64,000 bases of DNA from Rhizobium sp. Root708. Its GTDB lineage: Bacteria; Pseudomonadota; Alphaproteobacteria; Rhizobiales; Rhizobiaceae. The notes under the pieces were generated by a model. It saw only the letters and a list, made by a program, of their open reading frames with translations, made no database searches and had not been told where the DNA came from. Within the stretch, counting starts at the first letter, position 1. Every line of letters begins with the position of its first letter. The stretch is taken from positions 186,001-250,000 of the forward strand of contig NZ_LMHV01000007.1 of the NCBI RefSeq assembly GCF_001429725.1. Reading direction: 5' to 3'. The position numbers and the translations under genes were made by a program. Shown here one piece after another: positions 8,751-17,675 of this stretch.

Positions 8751-9104
8751 TCAGAACAACAGGCCGACGCCGGTCACGTTCTTGACCGCCGTCTTCACGA
8801 GATCGAAGACGGCATTCAGGATTTTCTGCGCGGCCGCGTAAAGGAGGAATTCGAACTCCGACAGTGCGCTGTTCAGATTGAGTTCGAGCAGATGCAGCGT
8901 CAGGTCGGCGGCCTTGACGGTGATCGTCTTCGCCGCCAGCTGCGCCATCACCTTGGCCGTCTTCTGCGCGATGAAGCCGAGCTGATAGGTCATCTCGTCA
9001 CGGATGGCGGTCCATTGTTTCCTGGCCGTGCCGGCTGCGACCGACAGTAGGCCCTGAAGCAATTCCTCGGCGGATGTGGGTGCGAAAGTCGCGTCAACAG
9101 GCAT
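8751..9104 (-). CDS. Small conserved hypothetical helical protein
   Basis: This 117-residue protein is not assigned to a family. It is almost entirely amphipathic helix, rich in alanine, leucine and lysine, without signal peptide or clear transmembrane segment; the composition recalls phasin-like granule-binding proteins, but I do not see enough to call it one. GGAAAG precedes the start. It follows the lipoprotein gene by ten bases on the same strand, so the two form a small operon, and it converges tail to tail with the carbonic anhydrase gene. Confidence 0.6.
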   Translation of the reverse strand: MPVDATFAPTSAEELLQGLLSVAAGTARKQWTAIRDEMTYQLGFIAQKTAKVMAQLAAKTITVKAADLTLHLLELNLNSALSEFEFLLYAAAQKILNAVFDLVKTAVKNVTGVGLLF

Positions 9105-9114
9105 GGATCTTTCC

Positions 9115-9555
9115 CTACTTCAATGAGCCTTCCATCGTCTTGGCAATGCCGCAGGTGTTCCGAACGATCGAAATGTTGTCTGCTTCGTTGGGCTGCTGGC
9201 CGCCCGCCTCGAAGCTCGCTCGCGACGTCTCGATCGCTTTCCGGCAGATTTCGATATTGCCGGCCAACAGCTTGGCAGCATGCGCGGAGGGCTTGCCTTT
9301 CAGGTAGACAGGACGCCGCTCAGCGATATCGCCGGCATCCTTCACCATCGCCAAAGCCTCGATGTAGTAAGGCTCGACGTCGCGGTAGCGTGCGTGCTGC
9401 GGCGCTTTCGTCTCCAGCGCGGTTTCGATCTTCGTGAGGCTGGAATGCGCGCCATCGAGCTTGGTGTAGATGGCCTCGTTGTAAGCGGGCGCAAAGATGG
9501 AACATCCACCGAGCGGAATCGTCACGATAAACGAGAGTAGATGATGTTTCGGCAT
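9115..9555 (-). CDS. Putative lipoprotein, function unknown
   Basis: A 146-residue secreted lipoprotein by sequence: a short basic N-terminus, a hydrophobic segment (LLSFIVTIPLGG) and a lipobox with the lipidated cysteine at residue 18 (LGGC). The mature part is helical and hydrophilic with two further cysteines that could form a disulfide. I chose the ATG at 9555 (MPKHHLLSF) because it has GGGGA upstream and gives a normal signal peptide; a start 17 codons earlier would bury the signal. Role unknown; it shares an operon with the helical protein downstream. Confidence 0.65.
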   Translation of the reverse strand: MPKHHLLSFIVTIPLGGCSIFAPAYNEAIYTKLDGAHSSLTKIETALETKAPQHARYRDVEPYYIEALAMVKDAGDIAERRPVYLKGKPSAHAAKLLAGNIEICRKAIETSRASFEAGGQQPNEADNISIVRNTCGIAKTMEGSLK

Positions 9556-9671
9556 ATGTGCGGTCCCCGGTCCCTGCCGCACATCATAATTCAGTCGCAT
9601 GCACAATCAATAGTTACATATAAACATAAATGCAATCATTACGATTGTTCGGTTGCAAGCCTAGTTGATGG

Positions 9672-10070
9672 TCAAGCCGCACACGCCTCACACAGGCCAC
9701 GGATCTCGATCGTCGTCTTCTCCGCCTTGAACTTCTTGCCGCGCGTCCAGTCCATGAGGCGATGATCGACCTCGTGATCGTGGAATTCCATCACGTGGCC
9801 GCAGCTCTCGCAGATAGCGAAAGCGACGATGCCGTGGCTGTGGCAGTTCTGGTCGGGATGCGCGCAAGCAACAAAGGCGTTGATGCTTTCGAGCCGGTGC
9901 ACGACGCCATATTCGAGCAGCTTCTCGAGCGCACGGTAGACCTGCAGCGGCGCGCGAAAACCGTGATCGCGCAGCCTATCGAGGATCGTATAGGCGCTGA
10001 GCGGTCCGTCGGCCTTTTCGAGAACCTCGAAAACGAGAGCCTGGTTCTTGGTCAAAGCAGGTGCATTCAT
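9672..10070 (-). CDS. zur: Zinc uptake regulator Zur (Fur family)
   Basis: A 132-residue Fur-family repressor that binds zinc and shuts off zinc uptake genes. It has the winged-helix N-terminal half (residues 1-75) and a dimerisation half with the structural zinc cysteines C87/C90 (CESC) and C127/C130 (CEAC), plus the histidine-rich regulatory site around H77, H79, H97 and H99. The gene overlaps znuB by ATGA and is the last of znuC-znuB-zur, the usual rhizobial order, which supports Zur over Fur, Mur or Irr. It probably represses its own operon through the palindromes upstream of znuC. Confidence 0.95.
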   Translation of the reverse strand: MNAPALTKNQALVFEVLEKADGPLSAYTILDRLRDHGFRAPLQVYRALEKLLEYGVVHRLESINAFVACAHPDQNCHSHGIVAFAICESCGHVMEFHDHEVDHRLMDWTRGKKFKAEKTTIEIRGLCEACAA

Positions 10071-10882
10071 GAACGTTGTCCTTCCGGGGCCTGCCCGCGC
10101 CCGCGCTTCGGCAGCAGGCTCAGAATGAAGAGGATCAGGGCCGCGACGACGATCGACGGGCCGGAGGGCGTGTCGTAGGTCAGCGAGCCGAACAACCCGC
10201 CGACCACGGCGACGGCACCGATCAGCGAGGCGAAGATGGCCATCACCTCGGGCGTCGCGGCGAAACGCCGGGCCGCCGCCGCCGGGATGATCAGCAGCGA
10301 GGTGATCAGCATGATGCCGACGATTTTCATGGCGATGGCGATGACGACGGCCATCAGCAGCATGAAGAAGAGCCGCGCCCGCTCCGGTTGCAGCCCCTCG
10401 GCCTCGGCAAGTTCGGGATTGACGGTGGAGGCGAGAAGCGGTCGCCAGAGCCAGGCGATTGCCGCCAACACCAGTATGCCGCCGCCCCAGATCATCACGA
10501 TGTCGGTCTTCGAGACCGCGAGGATATCACCGAACAGGAAGGCGATGAGATCGATGCGCACCCAGCTCATGAAGGCGACCATCACGAGGCCAATCGCCAG
10601 CGTCGCATGCGAGAGGATACCAAGCAGCGCATCCGCCGACAGCGCCTGGCGTTTCTGCAGGAACAGCAGGAGGATCGACACCGCTGCCGCCACCAGGAAC
10701 ACGGCGAGCGTCAGGTTGAACTGCAGCAGCAGCGACAGCGCGACGCCGAGCAGTGCCGAATGGGCGATCGTATCGCCGAAATAGGCCATGCGCCGCCAGA
10801 TGATGAAGCAGCCGAGCGGACCCGTTGTCAGCGCCAGGCCAACCCCTGCGAGGATCGCGCGGACGAAGAAATCGTCAAACAT
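10067..10882 (-). CDS. znuB: Zinc ABC transporter permease ZnuB
   Basis: The membrane subunit of the high-affinity zinc importer ZnuABC. About eight hydrophobic helices can be counted in 271 residues, starting MFDDFFVRAILAGVGLALTTGPLG, with the cytoplasmic coupling stretch LGILSHATLAIG typical of the ABC-3 metal permease family. I chose the ATG at 10882 because it begins the conserved protein and lies just inside the 3' end of znuC; the longer frame upstream is the shadow of the histidine-rich znuC tail. The stop overlaps the zur start (ATGA). Confidence 0.95.
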   Translation of the reverse strand: MFDDFFVRAILAGVGLALTTGPLGCFIIWRRMAYFGDTIAHSALLGVALSLLLQFNLTLAVFLVAAAVSILLLFLQKRQALSADALLGILSHATLAIGLVMVAFMSWVRIDLIAFLFGDILAVSKTDIVMIWGGGILVLAAIAWLWRPLLASTVNPELAEAEGLQPERARLFFMLLMAVVIAIAMKIVGIMLITSLLIIPAAAARRFAATPEVMAIFASLIGAVAVVGGLFGSLTYDTPSGPSIVVAALILFILSLLPKRGRGQAPEGQRS

Positions 10883-11813
10883 GGCGCTCTCCTGCCGGGT
10901 GCCTGTGATCGTGATCGCCGCCAGCATGGCTGTGATCGTGGCTATGGCCGGCGTGGTCATGCCCCGCATGGTCATGATGGGCGTGGTCGTGCCCGTCTTG
11001 GCCATGGTGGTGGCCATCGTCGGGGTGGCAGTGATCGGTGACGGAGCCGTCGGAATGCAGCACCCGGCCATCCGGCAGATGCGTATGATCGTGGTCGTGG
11101 CTGTAGACCGCAAGCGCCTGCGCCGCACGGCTGCCGAACAGGCGGACATATTCCGCGCTCTGGGTGACCGCCTGCGGGGTGCCGCGGCAGCAGACATGAC
11201 CGTTGAGGCAGATCACCGTATCCGTCGCCGCCATGACGACATGCAGGTCGTGCGAGATCAGCAGGATGCCGCAGCCCGTCGTGTTGCGGATCGACTGGAT
11301 CAAATCGTAGATCGCGATCTCGCCCGAGAAATCGACGCCCTGCACCGGCTCGTCCAGCACCAGCAGGTCAGGCTTGCGGGCGATGGCGCGCGCGATCAAG
11401 GCTCGCTGGAACTCACCACCGGACAGATGCTGCACTTCGGCGTCGAGCATGTGCGACAATCCGACGGCCTCGAGAGACGCCGCCATATCGGCGTCGGAGA
11501 GAGGTCCGGTCAGCGTCATCAGCCGGCGCACGGTGAGCGGCAGCGTCCAGTCGATCGCCAGCTTCTGCGGCACATAGCCGACCTTGAGGCCGGAGGCACG
11601 CTCCACCCTTCCTTCGTCGGGCTTCAATACGCCGATCGCTGTCTTGACGGTGGTCGATTTGCCCGAGCCGTTGGGTCCGATCAGCGTGACGATCTCGCCG
11701 CGCGAGACGGAGAAATCCACGCCGCGGACCAGCCAGCGGCCGTTTCTGCGAACGCCGACGTTGGAAAGCGAGACCAATGGCTTCGCTTCGGAATTTGCAG
11801 GAGAGGACATCAT
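10875..11813 (-). CDS. znuC: Zinc ABC transporter ATPase ZnuC with histidine-rich C-terminal tail
   Basis: The ATP-binding subunit of ZnuABC on the inner face of the membrane. Walker A is GPNGSGKST (residues 46-54), the signature is LSGGEFQRALIARA, and Walker B is LLVLDEP. The last 76 of 312 residues form a tail with 25 histidines in HDH-type repeats (HDHDHTH, HHHGQDGHDHAHHDH and more). Such a tail is not part of E. coli ZnuC and may buffer zinc as it enters the cytosol. The start is ATGATG at 11813/11810. The gene overlaps znuB and is divergent from znuA, with two palindromic Zur-box candidates between them. Confidence 0.95.
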   Translation of the reverse strand: MMSSPANSEAKPLVSLSNVGVRRNGRWLVRGVDFSVSRGEIVTLIGPNGSGKSTTVKTAIGVLKPDEGRVERASGLKVGYVPQKLAIDWTLPLTVRRLMTLTGPLSDADMAASLEAVGLSHMLDAEVQHLSGGEFQRALIARAIARKPDLLVLDEPVQGVDFSGEIAIYDLIQSIRNTTGCGILLISHDLHVVMAATDTVICLNGHVCCRGTPQAVTQSAEYVRLFGSRAAQALAVYSHDHDHTHLPDGRVLHSDGSVTDHCHPDDGHHHGQDGHDHAHHDHAGHDHAGHSHDHSHAGGDHDHRHPAGERHV

Positions 11814-11849
11814 TTTTCCGAATGTGCTGTTGCGACTTGCTATCGCACA

Positions 11850-11864
11850 CGTTATAGCATAACG
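11850..11864. promoter_or_regulatory. Candidate Zur box 1 (znuC-znuA intergenic)
   Basis: The perfect palindrome CGTTAT-AGC-ATAACG has six-base arms and a three-base centre. The layout matches alphaproteobacterial Zur operators (TGTTAT-n-ATAACA type) and it lies between the divergent znuC and znuA starts. Confidence 0.7.
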
Positions 11865-11871
11865 CAATTGA

Positions 11872-11886
11872 TGTAATAACATTACA
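11872..11886. promoter_or_regulatory. Candidate Zur box 2 (znuC-znuA intergenic)
   Basis: TGTAAT-AAC-ATTACA is a perfect 6-3-6 palindrome, 22 bases centre to centre from the first box (two helical turns), so two Zur dimers could bind side by side. It lies 26 bases before the znuA start. Confidence 0.75.
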
Positions 11887-11911
11887 ATTGCAATTCAAGC
11901 GGAGTACACCG

Positions 11912-12898
11912 ATGAAATTCGCGATGGCCCTTACTCTCGCAGTCCCCGCCATCTTCTTTGCCGAGGCGGGCAGAACGGCGGATGCGCCTGTCGTGGTGAC
12001 CTCGATCAAGCCGATTCACTCGCTCGTATCGGCGATCATGCAGGGCGTGGGCACGCCGGAACTGATCGTCGATGGCGCCGCCTCGCCCCACACCTACAAT
12101 ATGAAGCCGTCGAACGCCCGCGCGTTGCAGAACGCCAAGGTGGTATTCTGGGTCGGCCCCGGGCTCGAAGCGTTTCTGCAGAAGCCGCTGGAGGCGATCG
12201 GATCCGATGCCGTGGTCGCCGAGCTCGACAAGGCGCCCGGCCTGACCAAGCGCAAGTTCCGTGAAGGCGGCGCCTTCGAGCCGCACGATGACGGCGACCA
12301 CGACGGTGACGATCACCATGCGGGCGATGGGCACGATCATGCCCATGCCGACGCAGATCACGACCATGATCATGGGGCATTCGACACCCATCTCTGGCTC
12401 GATCCGCAAAATGCCAAGGCGATGGCCACCGAGATCACCACCACCCTCGTCGCCGCCGACCCTGCCAATGCCCTCACCTACCAGGCCAATGCCAAGACGC
12501 TGGACGACAGGCTCGACGCGCTGGACGAGGAAATCACGGGCATCGTGTCACCGGTCAAGGACAAGCCTTTCATCGTCTTCCACGATGCCTACCAGTATTT
12601 CGAGAACCGCTATCACGTGCGGGTCGCCGGTTCGATCACCGTCAGCCCGGAAACGATCCCCGGCGCGGAACGCATTGCCGAGATCCACAAGAAGGTCGGC
12701 GAACTCGGCGCCACCTGCGTCTTCGCCGAACCGCAGTTCCAGCCGCGACTGGTCGATGTCGTGATCGAGGGGACGAAAGCGAAAGCCGGCGTCCTCGATC
12801 CCGAGGCCGCCACGCTCGACGCCGGGCCGGACCTCTATTTCAACCTCATGCACGGGATAGCCAACAGCATGAAAGACTGCCTTTCGCGAGACAGCTGA
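11912..12898 (+). CDS. znuA: Zinc ABC transporter substrate-binding protein ZnuA
   Basis: The periplasmic zinc receptor of ZnuABC, 328 residues. A signal peptide covers about residues 1-22. Family ligands are H60 (SPHTYNMKPS), H160 (DTHLWLDP) and a histidine in the FHDAYQYF block. Between residues 124 and 154 is the histidine/aspartate-rich loop (HDDGDHDGDDHH and following) that is characteristic of ZnuA and helps capture zinc. I chose ATG 11912 (MKFAMALT), with GGAG upstream, over an in-frame TTG eight codons earlier. It is divergent from znuCB-zur and probably repressed by Zur. Confidence 0.96.
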   Translation: MKFAMALTLAVPAIFFAEAGRTADAPVVVTSIKPIHSLVSAIMQGVGTPELIVDGAASPHTYNMKPSNARALQNAKVVFWVGPGLEAFLQKPLEAIGSDAVVAELDKAPGLTKRKFREGGAFEPHDDGDHDGDDHHAGDGHDHAHADADHDHDHGAFDTHLWLDPQNAKAMATEITTTLVAADPANALTYQANAKTLDDRLDALDEEITGIVSPVKDKPFIVFHDAYQYFENRYHVRVAGSITVSPETIPGAERIAEIHKKVGELGATCVFAEPQFQPRLVDVVIEGTKAKAGVLDPEAATLDAGPDLYFNLMHGIANSMKDCLSRDS

Positions 12899-12906
12899 AA
12901 GACACC

Positions 12907-12935
12907 AAAGGCGGACCTCGCAGTCCGCCTTTTTC
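12907..12935 (+). terminator. Rho-independent terminator after znuA
   Basis: AGGCGGAC pairs with GTCCGCCT around the loop CTCGCA (12917-12922), followed by TTTT. It starts ten bases after the znuA stop codon. Confidence 0.9.
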
Positions 12936-12946
12936 AGCCCACTGCA

Positions 12947-12961
12947 TGTAACTATATAACA
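12947..12961. promoter_or_regulatory. Candidate Zur box upstream of the COG0523 GTPase
   Basis: TGTAAC-TAT-ATAACA keeps the 6-3-6 layout of the two znu palindromes with four of six arm positions paired. It sits 15 bases before the GTPase start codon, where binding would block transcription or initiation. Confidence 0.6.
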
Positions 12962-12975
12962 TATCGGATGGATGA

Positions 12976-14181
12976 ATGAATACGAAGCTTCCCGTAACGG
13001 TGTTGTCGGGCTTTCTGGGCGCGGGCAAGACCACGCTGCTCAACCACATCCTTGGAAACCGACAGGGTCTGCGTGTCGCCGTGATCGTCAATGACATGAG
13101 CGAGGTGAACATCGATGCCGCCCTCGTGCGCGACGGTGGCGCCAACCTGTCACGGACCGACGAAGAGCTGGTGGAGATGACGAACGGCTGCATCTGCTGC
13201 ACACTGCGGGACGACCTCTTGAAAGAAGTCCGCCACCTGGCGAAACAGGGGCGCTTCGACTATCTCCTGATCGAGTCGACAGGAATTGCCGAACCTCTGC
13301 CGGTGGCGACGACCTTCGAGTTCCGCGACGAGGATGGCGCAAGCCTCTCCGACATCGCCAGGCTCGATACCATGGTCACGGTGGTCGACGCAGCCAACCT
13401 GCTCTCCGACTACGCATCCTCGGACTTTCTGGCCGATCGCGGCGAAACAGCAGGCGACGGCGACAGCCGCACCATCATCGACCTCCTGGTCGAACAGATC
13501 GAATTCGCCGATGTGATCGTCCTCAACAAGATCGGCACAGCGACACCGGCCGAGCGCCAGGCAGCACGGCAGATCATCGTGGGGCTCAACCCGGACGCCA
13601 AGCTTGTTGAAACCGACTTCTGCCAGGTCGACCTTGGCGACGTGCTGGGAACGGGGCGCTTCGACATCGAGCGCGCCGAAACGCATCCGCTCTGGTACAA
13701 GGAACTGCACGGCTTTTCCGACCATGTGCCTGAGACCGAGGAATACGGCATCCGCTCCTTCGTCTATCGGGAAAAGCGGCCCTTCGAACCTGCCAAACTG
13801 CAACGCTTCTTCGATACCGCCTGGCCCGGGGTCGTGAGAGCGAAGGGCTTCTTCTGGCTGGCGACCCGTCCGCATCACGTCGGCGAAGTCAGCCAGGCCG
13901 GGGCTTTGCTGCGGACAAGCAAGATGGGGCTCTGGTGGTCGTCCGTGCCGCGCGAGCGATGGCCTGAGGACGAACGCTTCCTGACAGCGCTATCGCCCTA
14001 TCTCGACCCGATCTGGGGCGACCGCCGACAGGAGATCGTCTTCATTGGCAGCGATCCGATGGACGAAGGTTGGATACGCCAGCAACTCGACGCGTGCCTT
14101 GTGCCGGAGCAGACCTTTGCACCGGAGAAATGGCGCGGATTGCCGGATTCCTTCGCGAGTTGGGAAGAGCGCGTGGCGTGA
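12976..14181 (+). CDS. zigA: COG0523 zinc GTPase metallochaperone (ZigA/YciC type)
   Basis: A 401-residue G3E-family P-loop GTPase. Walker A is GFLGAGKT (residues 12-19), the metal motif is GCICC (71-75), NKIG is the base-recognition motif, and a CobW C-terminal domain occupies the last third. The Zur-regulated branch of this family delivers zinc to client enzymes during zinc starvation (shown for YciC/ZagA in Bacillus and ZigA in Acinetobacter). Its place right after znuA, behind its own Zur-box-like site, supports that branch rather than cobalt or nitrile hydratase chaperones. A 55-codon gene overlaps its stop codon (GTGA). Confidence 0.9.
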   Translation: MNTKLPVTVLSGFLGAGKTTLLNHILGNRQGLRVAVIVNDMSEVNIDAALVRDGGANLSRTDEELVEMTNGCICCTLRDDLLKEVRHLAKQGRFDYLLIESTGIAEPLPVATTFEFRDEDGASLSDIARLDTMVTVVDAANLLSDYASSDFLADRGETAGDGDSRTIIDLLVEQIEFADVIVLNKIGTATPAERQAARQIIVGLNPDAKLVETDFCQVDLGDVLGTGRFDIERAETHPLWYKELHGFSDHVPETEEYGIRSFVYREKRPFEPAKLQRFFDTAWPGVVRAKGFFWLATRPHHVGEVSQAGALLRTSKMGLWWSSVPRERWPEDERFLTALSPYLDPIWGDRRQEIVFIGSDPMDEGWIRQQLDACLVPEQTFAPEKWRGLPDSFASWEERVA

Positions 14182-14345
14182 CAACGCAAGCTCCAAAACC
14201 CTATCGCTATCACTGCGAGGAATGTGACCCTTTGCCGCCGATCGAGGAATTGGCTGCACCGCGACAAGCGGACGTCGAAACAGGCGCCATTGCCGGGCTA
14301 GCCGCTGCCATCCGACGGCTCCTGCGCAAACAGGCGCCCGATTGA
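14178..14345 (+). CDS. Small CxxC protein coupled to the Zur-linked GTPase
   Basis: A 55-residue protein that would start at GTG 14178, overlapping the stop of the zinc GTPase gene (GTGA), the same coupling seen between other genes in this window. Near the N-terminus is YHCEECDP (H12, C13, C16), a possible single zinc site or zinc-ribbon half; the rest is an acidic stretch and a basic amphipathic helix. I know no family name for it. The longer in-frame start at 14070 would lie entirely inside the GTPase gene and is less likely. Being in the Zur-controlled transcript, it may be a metal carrier or partner of the GTPase; this is inference. Confidence 0.55.
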   Translation: MTTQAPKPYRYHCEECDPLPPIEELAAPRQADVETGAIAGLAAAIRRLLRKQAPD

Positions 14346-14350
14346 ATCAG

Positions 14351-14374
14351 AAGGGCGGCATTCAAGCCGCCCTT
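14351..14374. terminator. Hairpin between the converging zinc locus and RcnB-like gene
   Basis: A perfect 9-bp stem, AAGGGCGGC and GCCGCCCTT, with the loop ATTCAA, lies between two converging genes. There is no T run on either side, so it is a terminator candidate of weaker type. Confidence 0.5.
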
Positions 14375-14394
14375 CCAGATATCAAGCGTTGTGC

Positions 14395-14706
14395 TTAGCG
14401 AATGACGATGTTCGCGATCACGCCGTTGACCGAGCCGATGAGCAGGAAGTCGTTGTTGACCTGCACCCAACGATAGCCGCGCGGCGGAGCCGACAGGCGG
14501 TAGCGATGATAGTCGCGTACGTCGCGCATATTGCGGCGCTCGGCCTGCGACATGCGATGGCCGCGCGACCACTTGTACTTCTTGACGTGAACATCGCGCT
14601 CCACAACAACCGGCCGACGATGATCCTGGGCGCTCGCTTCGGTCGTTGCCAGCAGCGGAGCGGCGATTACGGTAGCGGCAAGAAGGAGGGTGGTGAGCTT
14701 TTTCAC
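14395..14706 (-). CDS. RcnB-like small periplasmic protein
   Basis: A 103-residue exported protein with a clear signal peptide (residues 1-26, ending ASA). The mature part has the RcnB-family pattern: a basic histidine/arginine region, then DYHRYRLSAPPRGYRWVQVNNDFLLIG and a glycine/isoleucine end. RcnB in E. coli helps nickel/cobalt homeostasis; many alphaproteobacterial homologues are known only by this domain. The location next to the zinc locus is suggestive but the gene points the other way, and no Zur box is seen before it. Confidence 0.8.
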   Translation of the reverse strand: MKKLTTLLLAATVIAAPLLATTEASAQDHRRPVVVERDVHVKKYKWSRGHRMSQAERRNMRDVRDYHRYRLSAPPRGYRWVQVNNDFLLIGSVNGVIANIVIR

Positions 14707-14825
14707 TGGGAGGTTCCTCGTGTTGAAAACGCCCCGAACCTAGGCTCAAAAAGATGAACCGAAACTGAAACTTAGATTAAACTTCTGTAATCATAACACA
14801 TACTTAAAAGCATATACTAATTTAA

Positions 14826-14860
14826 AAGATGCGATATCGCCCGGGTTTCCGGGCGATATC
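14826..14860 (-). terminator. Terminator at the end of the glycoside operon
   Basis: A perfect 12-bp stem, GATATCGCCCGG (14833-14844) with CCGGGCGATATC (14849-14860) and a four-base loop, follows the GH43 stop on the minus strand and is followed there by GCATCTTTT. Confidence 0.75.
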
Positions 14861-14871
14861 CGACCTCTCGA

Positions 14872-16485
14872 TCAGAGTTCGTCGTAATTAAACCAGTCGA
14901 AATCTGCCGTCCTTGCGCGCCCCGACGTATCGAAGGCGAAGACGCCCGCGAAGGCACCGGTAAACGAGCCGTGCTCGCCGCGCCCGCCTTCATCTGAGAC
15001 GACGCCGGCATCAAGGACCGGACCGATCGGCTGCCACGCCCCCTTGCCTTCCGTCTGCCAGAAGAACTGCAGGTCGTTGTCCCGGATCTCCATGGAAAGC
15101 TGTACGCGGCCCTCCGCTGGAAGCGCCACACCACTGCCTGCCGGGAAACTGAGGCGGCTGTTCGGGTAGTCGCCATCACAGGAGAAGATCGTGACGCAGC
15201 GTCCCAGCTTTTCGTGCAGGGTCACGCCGATCGCATGGAACTTGTGCCTGTTGTAGTAGTGGGTCAGGCCGGCGACCTGCTGGTAGGTATCGGGATCGAA
15301 TTCGACCACCGTTTCCGCCCGGAAGCTGTGGTGCTCCTGGCGACGCGCGACGAGAGACTGTTCGAACCACGAACCGATGCTTTCGCGCGCAATCAGCCTG
15401 AGATGCCCCGGCCGGTCGGTGAGGTTGAAGATGCGCTCCGGCTTCGGCGTGCGAAGCCACTGGAAGTCGGCAGGCAGACTGCCACCCTCGAAACTGTACT
15501 CGCTACGCATCGGTGTCTCGACAGGCACGGCACCATCAATTCCCGGCACGGTGACATCGGGAACGGTCGTGCCATTCTCGAGATAGAGCCAGCCGTCATC
15601 CTTCCAGACGCACTTCTGCAGGCTGGTTTCGCGGCCAAGCGTGCAGCGGCGCTTCGGCGGCATCGGTCGACCGCAGAGATGCGTGTGATAGACTTGGCCA
15701 TCCGGCGTTTCGACATACTGTCCGTGCCCTGCCCGCTGCAGGACGGCCTCAGGGTGATCCTTCGACGTGATGAGGTGCTTGTTCGGATGCATTTCATAGG
15801 GACCGTCGATGTCGCGCGACCGCGCCATCGTCACCGCATGGTCGTAACCGGTGCCGCCCTCGGCGGTCGTCAGATAGTAGTAGTCGTTGCGCTTGAAGAG
15901 ATGCGGCCCTTCAACGAGGCCAAGCGGGCTGCCGGCGAAGATGTTCTTGATCGGGCCCTTCAGCGAGCGCGTTTCCGCGTCCCACTCCTGCATGAGGATG
16001 CCGTCGAAGGCCGGTGACTTCGGCGCGCCGCCGAAGCTCTCGGTGCGGTGGTTCCACTGCATGTTGAGGAACCACTTACGGCCGTCCTCGTCATGGAACA
16101 GCGACGGGTCGAAGCCCGAAGAATTCACGTAGACGGGCTCGGACCATTCGCCCTCGATATCAGGCGAGGTCACGACGTAGTTATGCGCGTCCTTGAAGTT
16201 GCCGTCGAAGCGCTTGACGTCGGTATAGACAAGCCAGAATAGCCCGTCGGCATAGGAGAGACAGGGCGCCCAGACGCCGCAGCTATCGGGATTGCCGCGC
16301 ATGTCGAGCTGAGACTGGCGCTCCAGCGGACGCCGCACCATCGTCCAGTTCACGAGATCGCGCGAATGATGGATCTGGACGCCGGGATACCATTCGAAGG
16401 TCGAGGTGGCGATATAGTAATCGTCGCCAACTCGGCAGATGGATGGATCCGGGTTGAAGCCCGGCAGGATCGGGTTGCGGATCAT
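14872..16485 (-). CDS. Glycoside hydrolase family 43 (beta-xylosidase/arabinofuranosidase type)
   Basis: A 537-residue two-domain enzyme: an N-terminal five-bladed propeller (about 1-310) and a C-terminal beta-sandwich (about 330-535), the GH43 subfamily 11 layout of XynB-type beta-xylosidases. Catalytic candidates are D13 (NPDPSI, general base), D126 (GFDPSLF, pKa modulator) and E192 (VEGPHLF, general acid). There is no signal peptide, so it acts on imported oligosaccharides in the cytoplasm. AGGAGA precedes the start. It is the last gene of the operon that starts with the ABC importer. GH43 enzymes vary in specificity; xylosides or arabinosides are the likely substrates. Confidence 0.9.
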   Translation of the reverse strand: MIRNPILPGFNPDPSICRVGDDYYIATSTFEWYPGVQIHHSRDLVNWTMVRRPLERQSQLDMRGNPDSCGVWAPCLSYADGLFWLVYTDVKRFDGNFKDAHNYVVTSPDIEGEWSEPVYVNSSGFDPSLFHDEDGRKWFLNMQWNHRTESFGGAPKSPAFDGILMQEWDAETRSLKGPIKNIFAGSPLGLVEGPHLFKRNDYYYLTTAEGGTGYDHAVTMARSRDIDGPYEMHPNKHLITSKDHPEAVLQRAGHGQYVETPDGQVYHTHLCGRPMPPKRRCTLGRETSLQKCVWKDDGWLYLENGTTVPDVTVPGIDGAVPVETPMRSEYSFEGGSLPADFQWLRTPKPERIFNLTDRPGHLRLIARESIGSWFEQSLVARRQEHHSFRAETVVEFDPDTYQQVAGLTHYYNRHKFHAIGVTLHEKLGRCVTIFSCDGDYPNSRLSFPAGSGVALPAEGRVQLSMEIRDNDLQFFWQTEGKGAWQPIGPVLDAGVVSDEGGRGEHGSFTGAFAGVFAFDTSGRARTADFDWFNYDEL

Positions 16486-16576
16486 CGGTGAAATCTCCTC
16501 CCTGAAGTACGGCTTGCGGCACGTACATCAAAACTCAGCAAAAAAGCGCCCGGAAGATCGTTCCGGGCGCTTCGGT

Positions 16577-17608
<1,032 letters not shown>

Positions 17609-17675
17609 AATTCTGATCCTTTAAGTAAAAAGGCGCGGGCTCGTCGCCCGCGCCGGACCATAGTCGTTTAGCGGC

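Noticed and set aside
9607..9671. AT-rich GTTACATATAAACATAA between zur and the lipoprotein gene as a fourth Zur box
   Set aside because: It does not keep the 6-3-6 palindrome of the three better sites; arms are not complementary.
10076..11876. Two long plus-strand open frames over znuB and znuC
   Set aside because: They are antisense to clear transporter genes and reflect the histidine codon repeats and GC bias; no ribosome site or homology seen.
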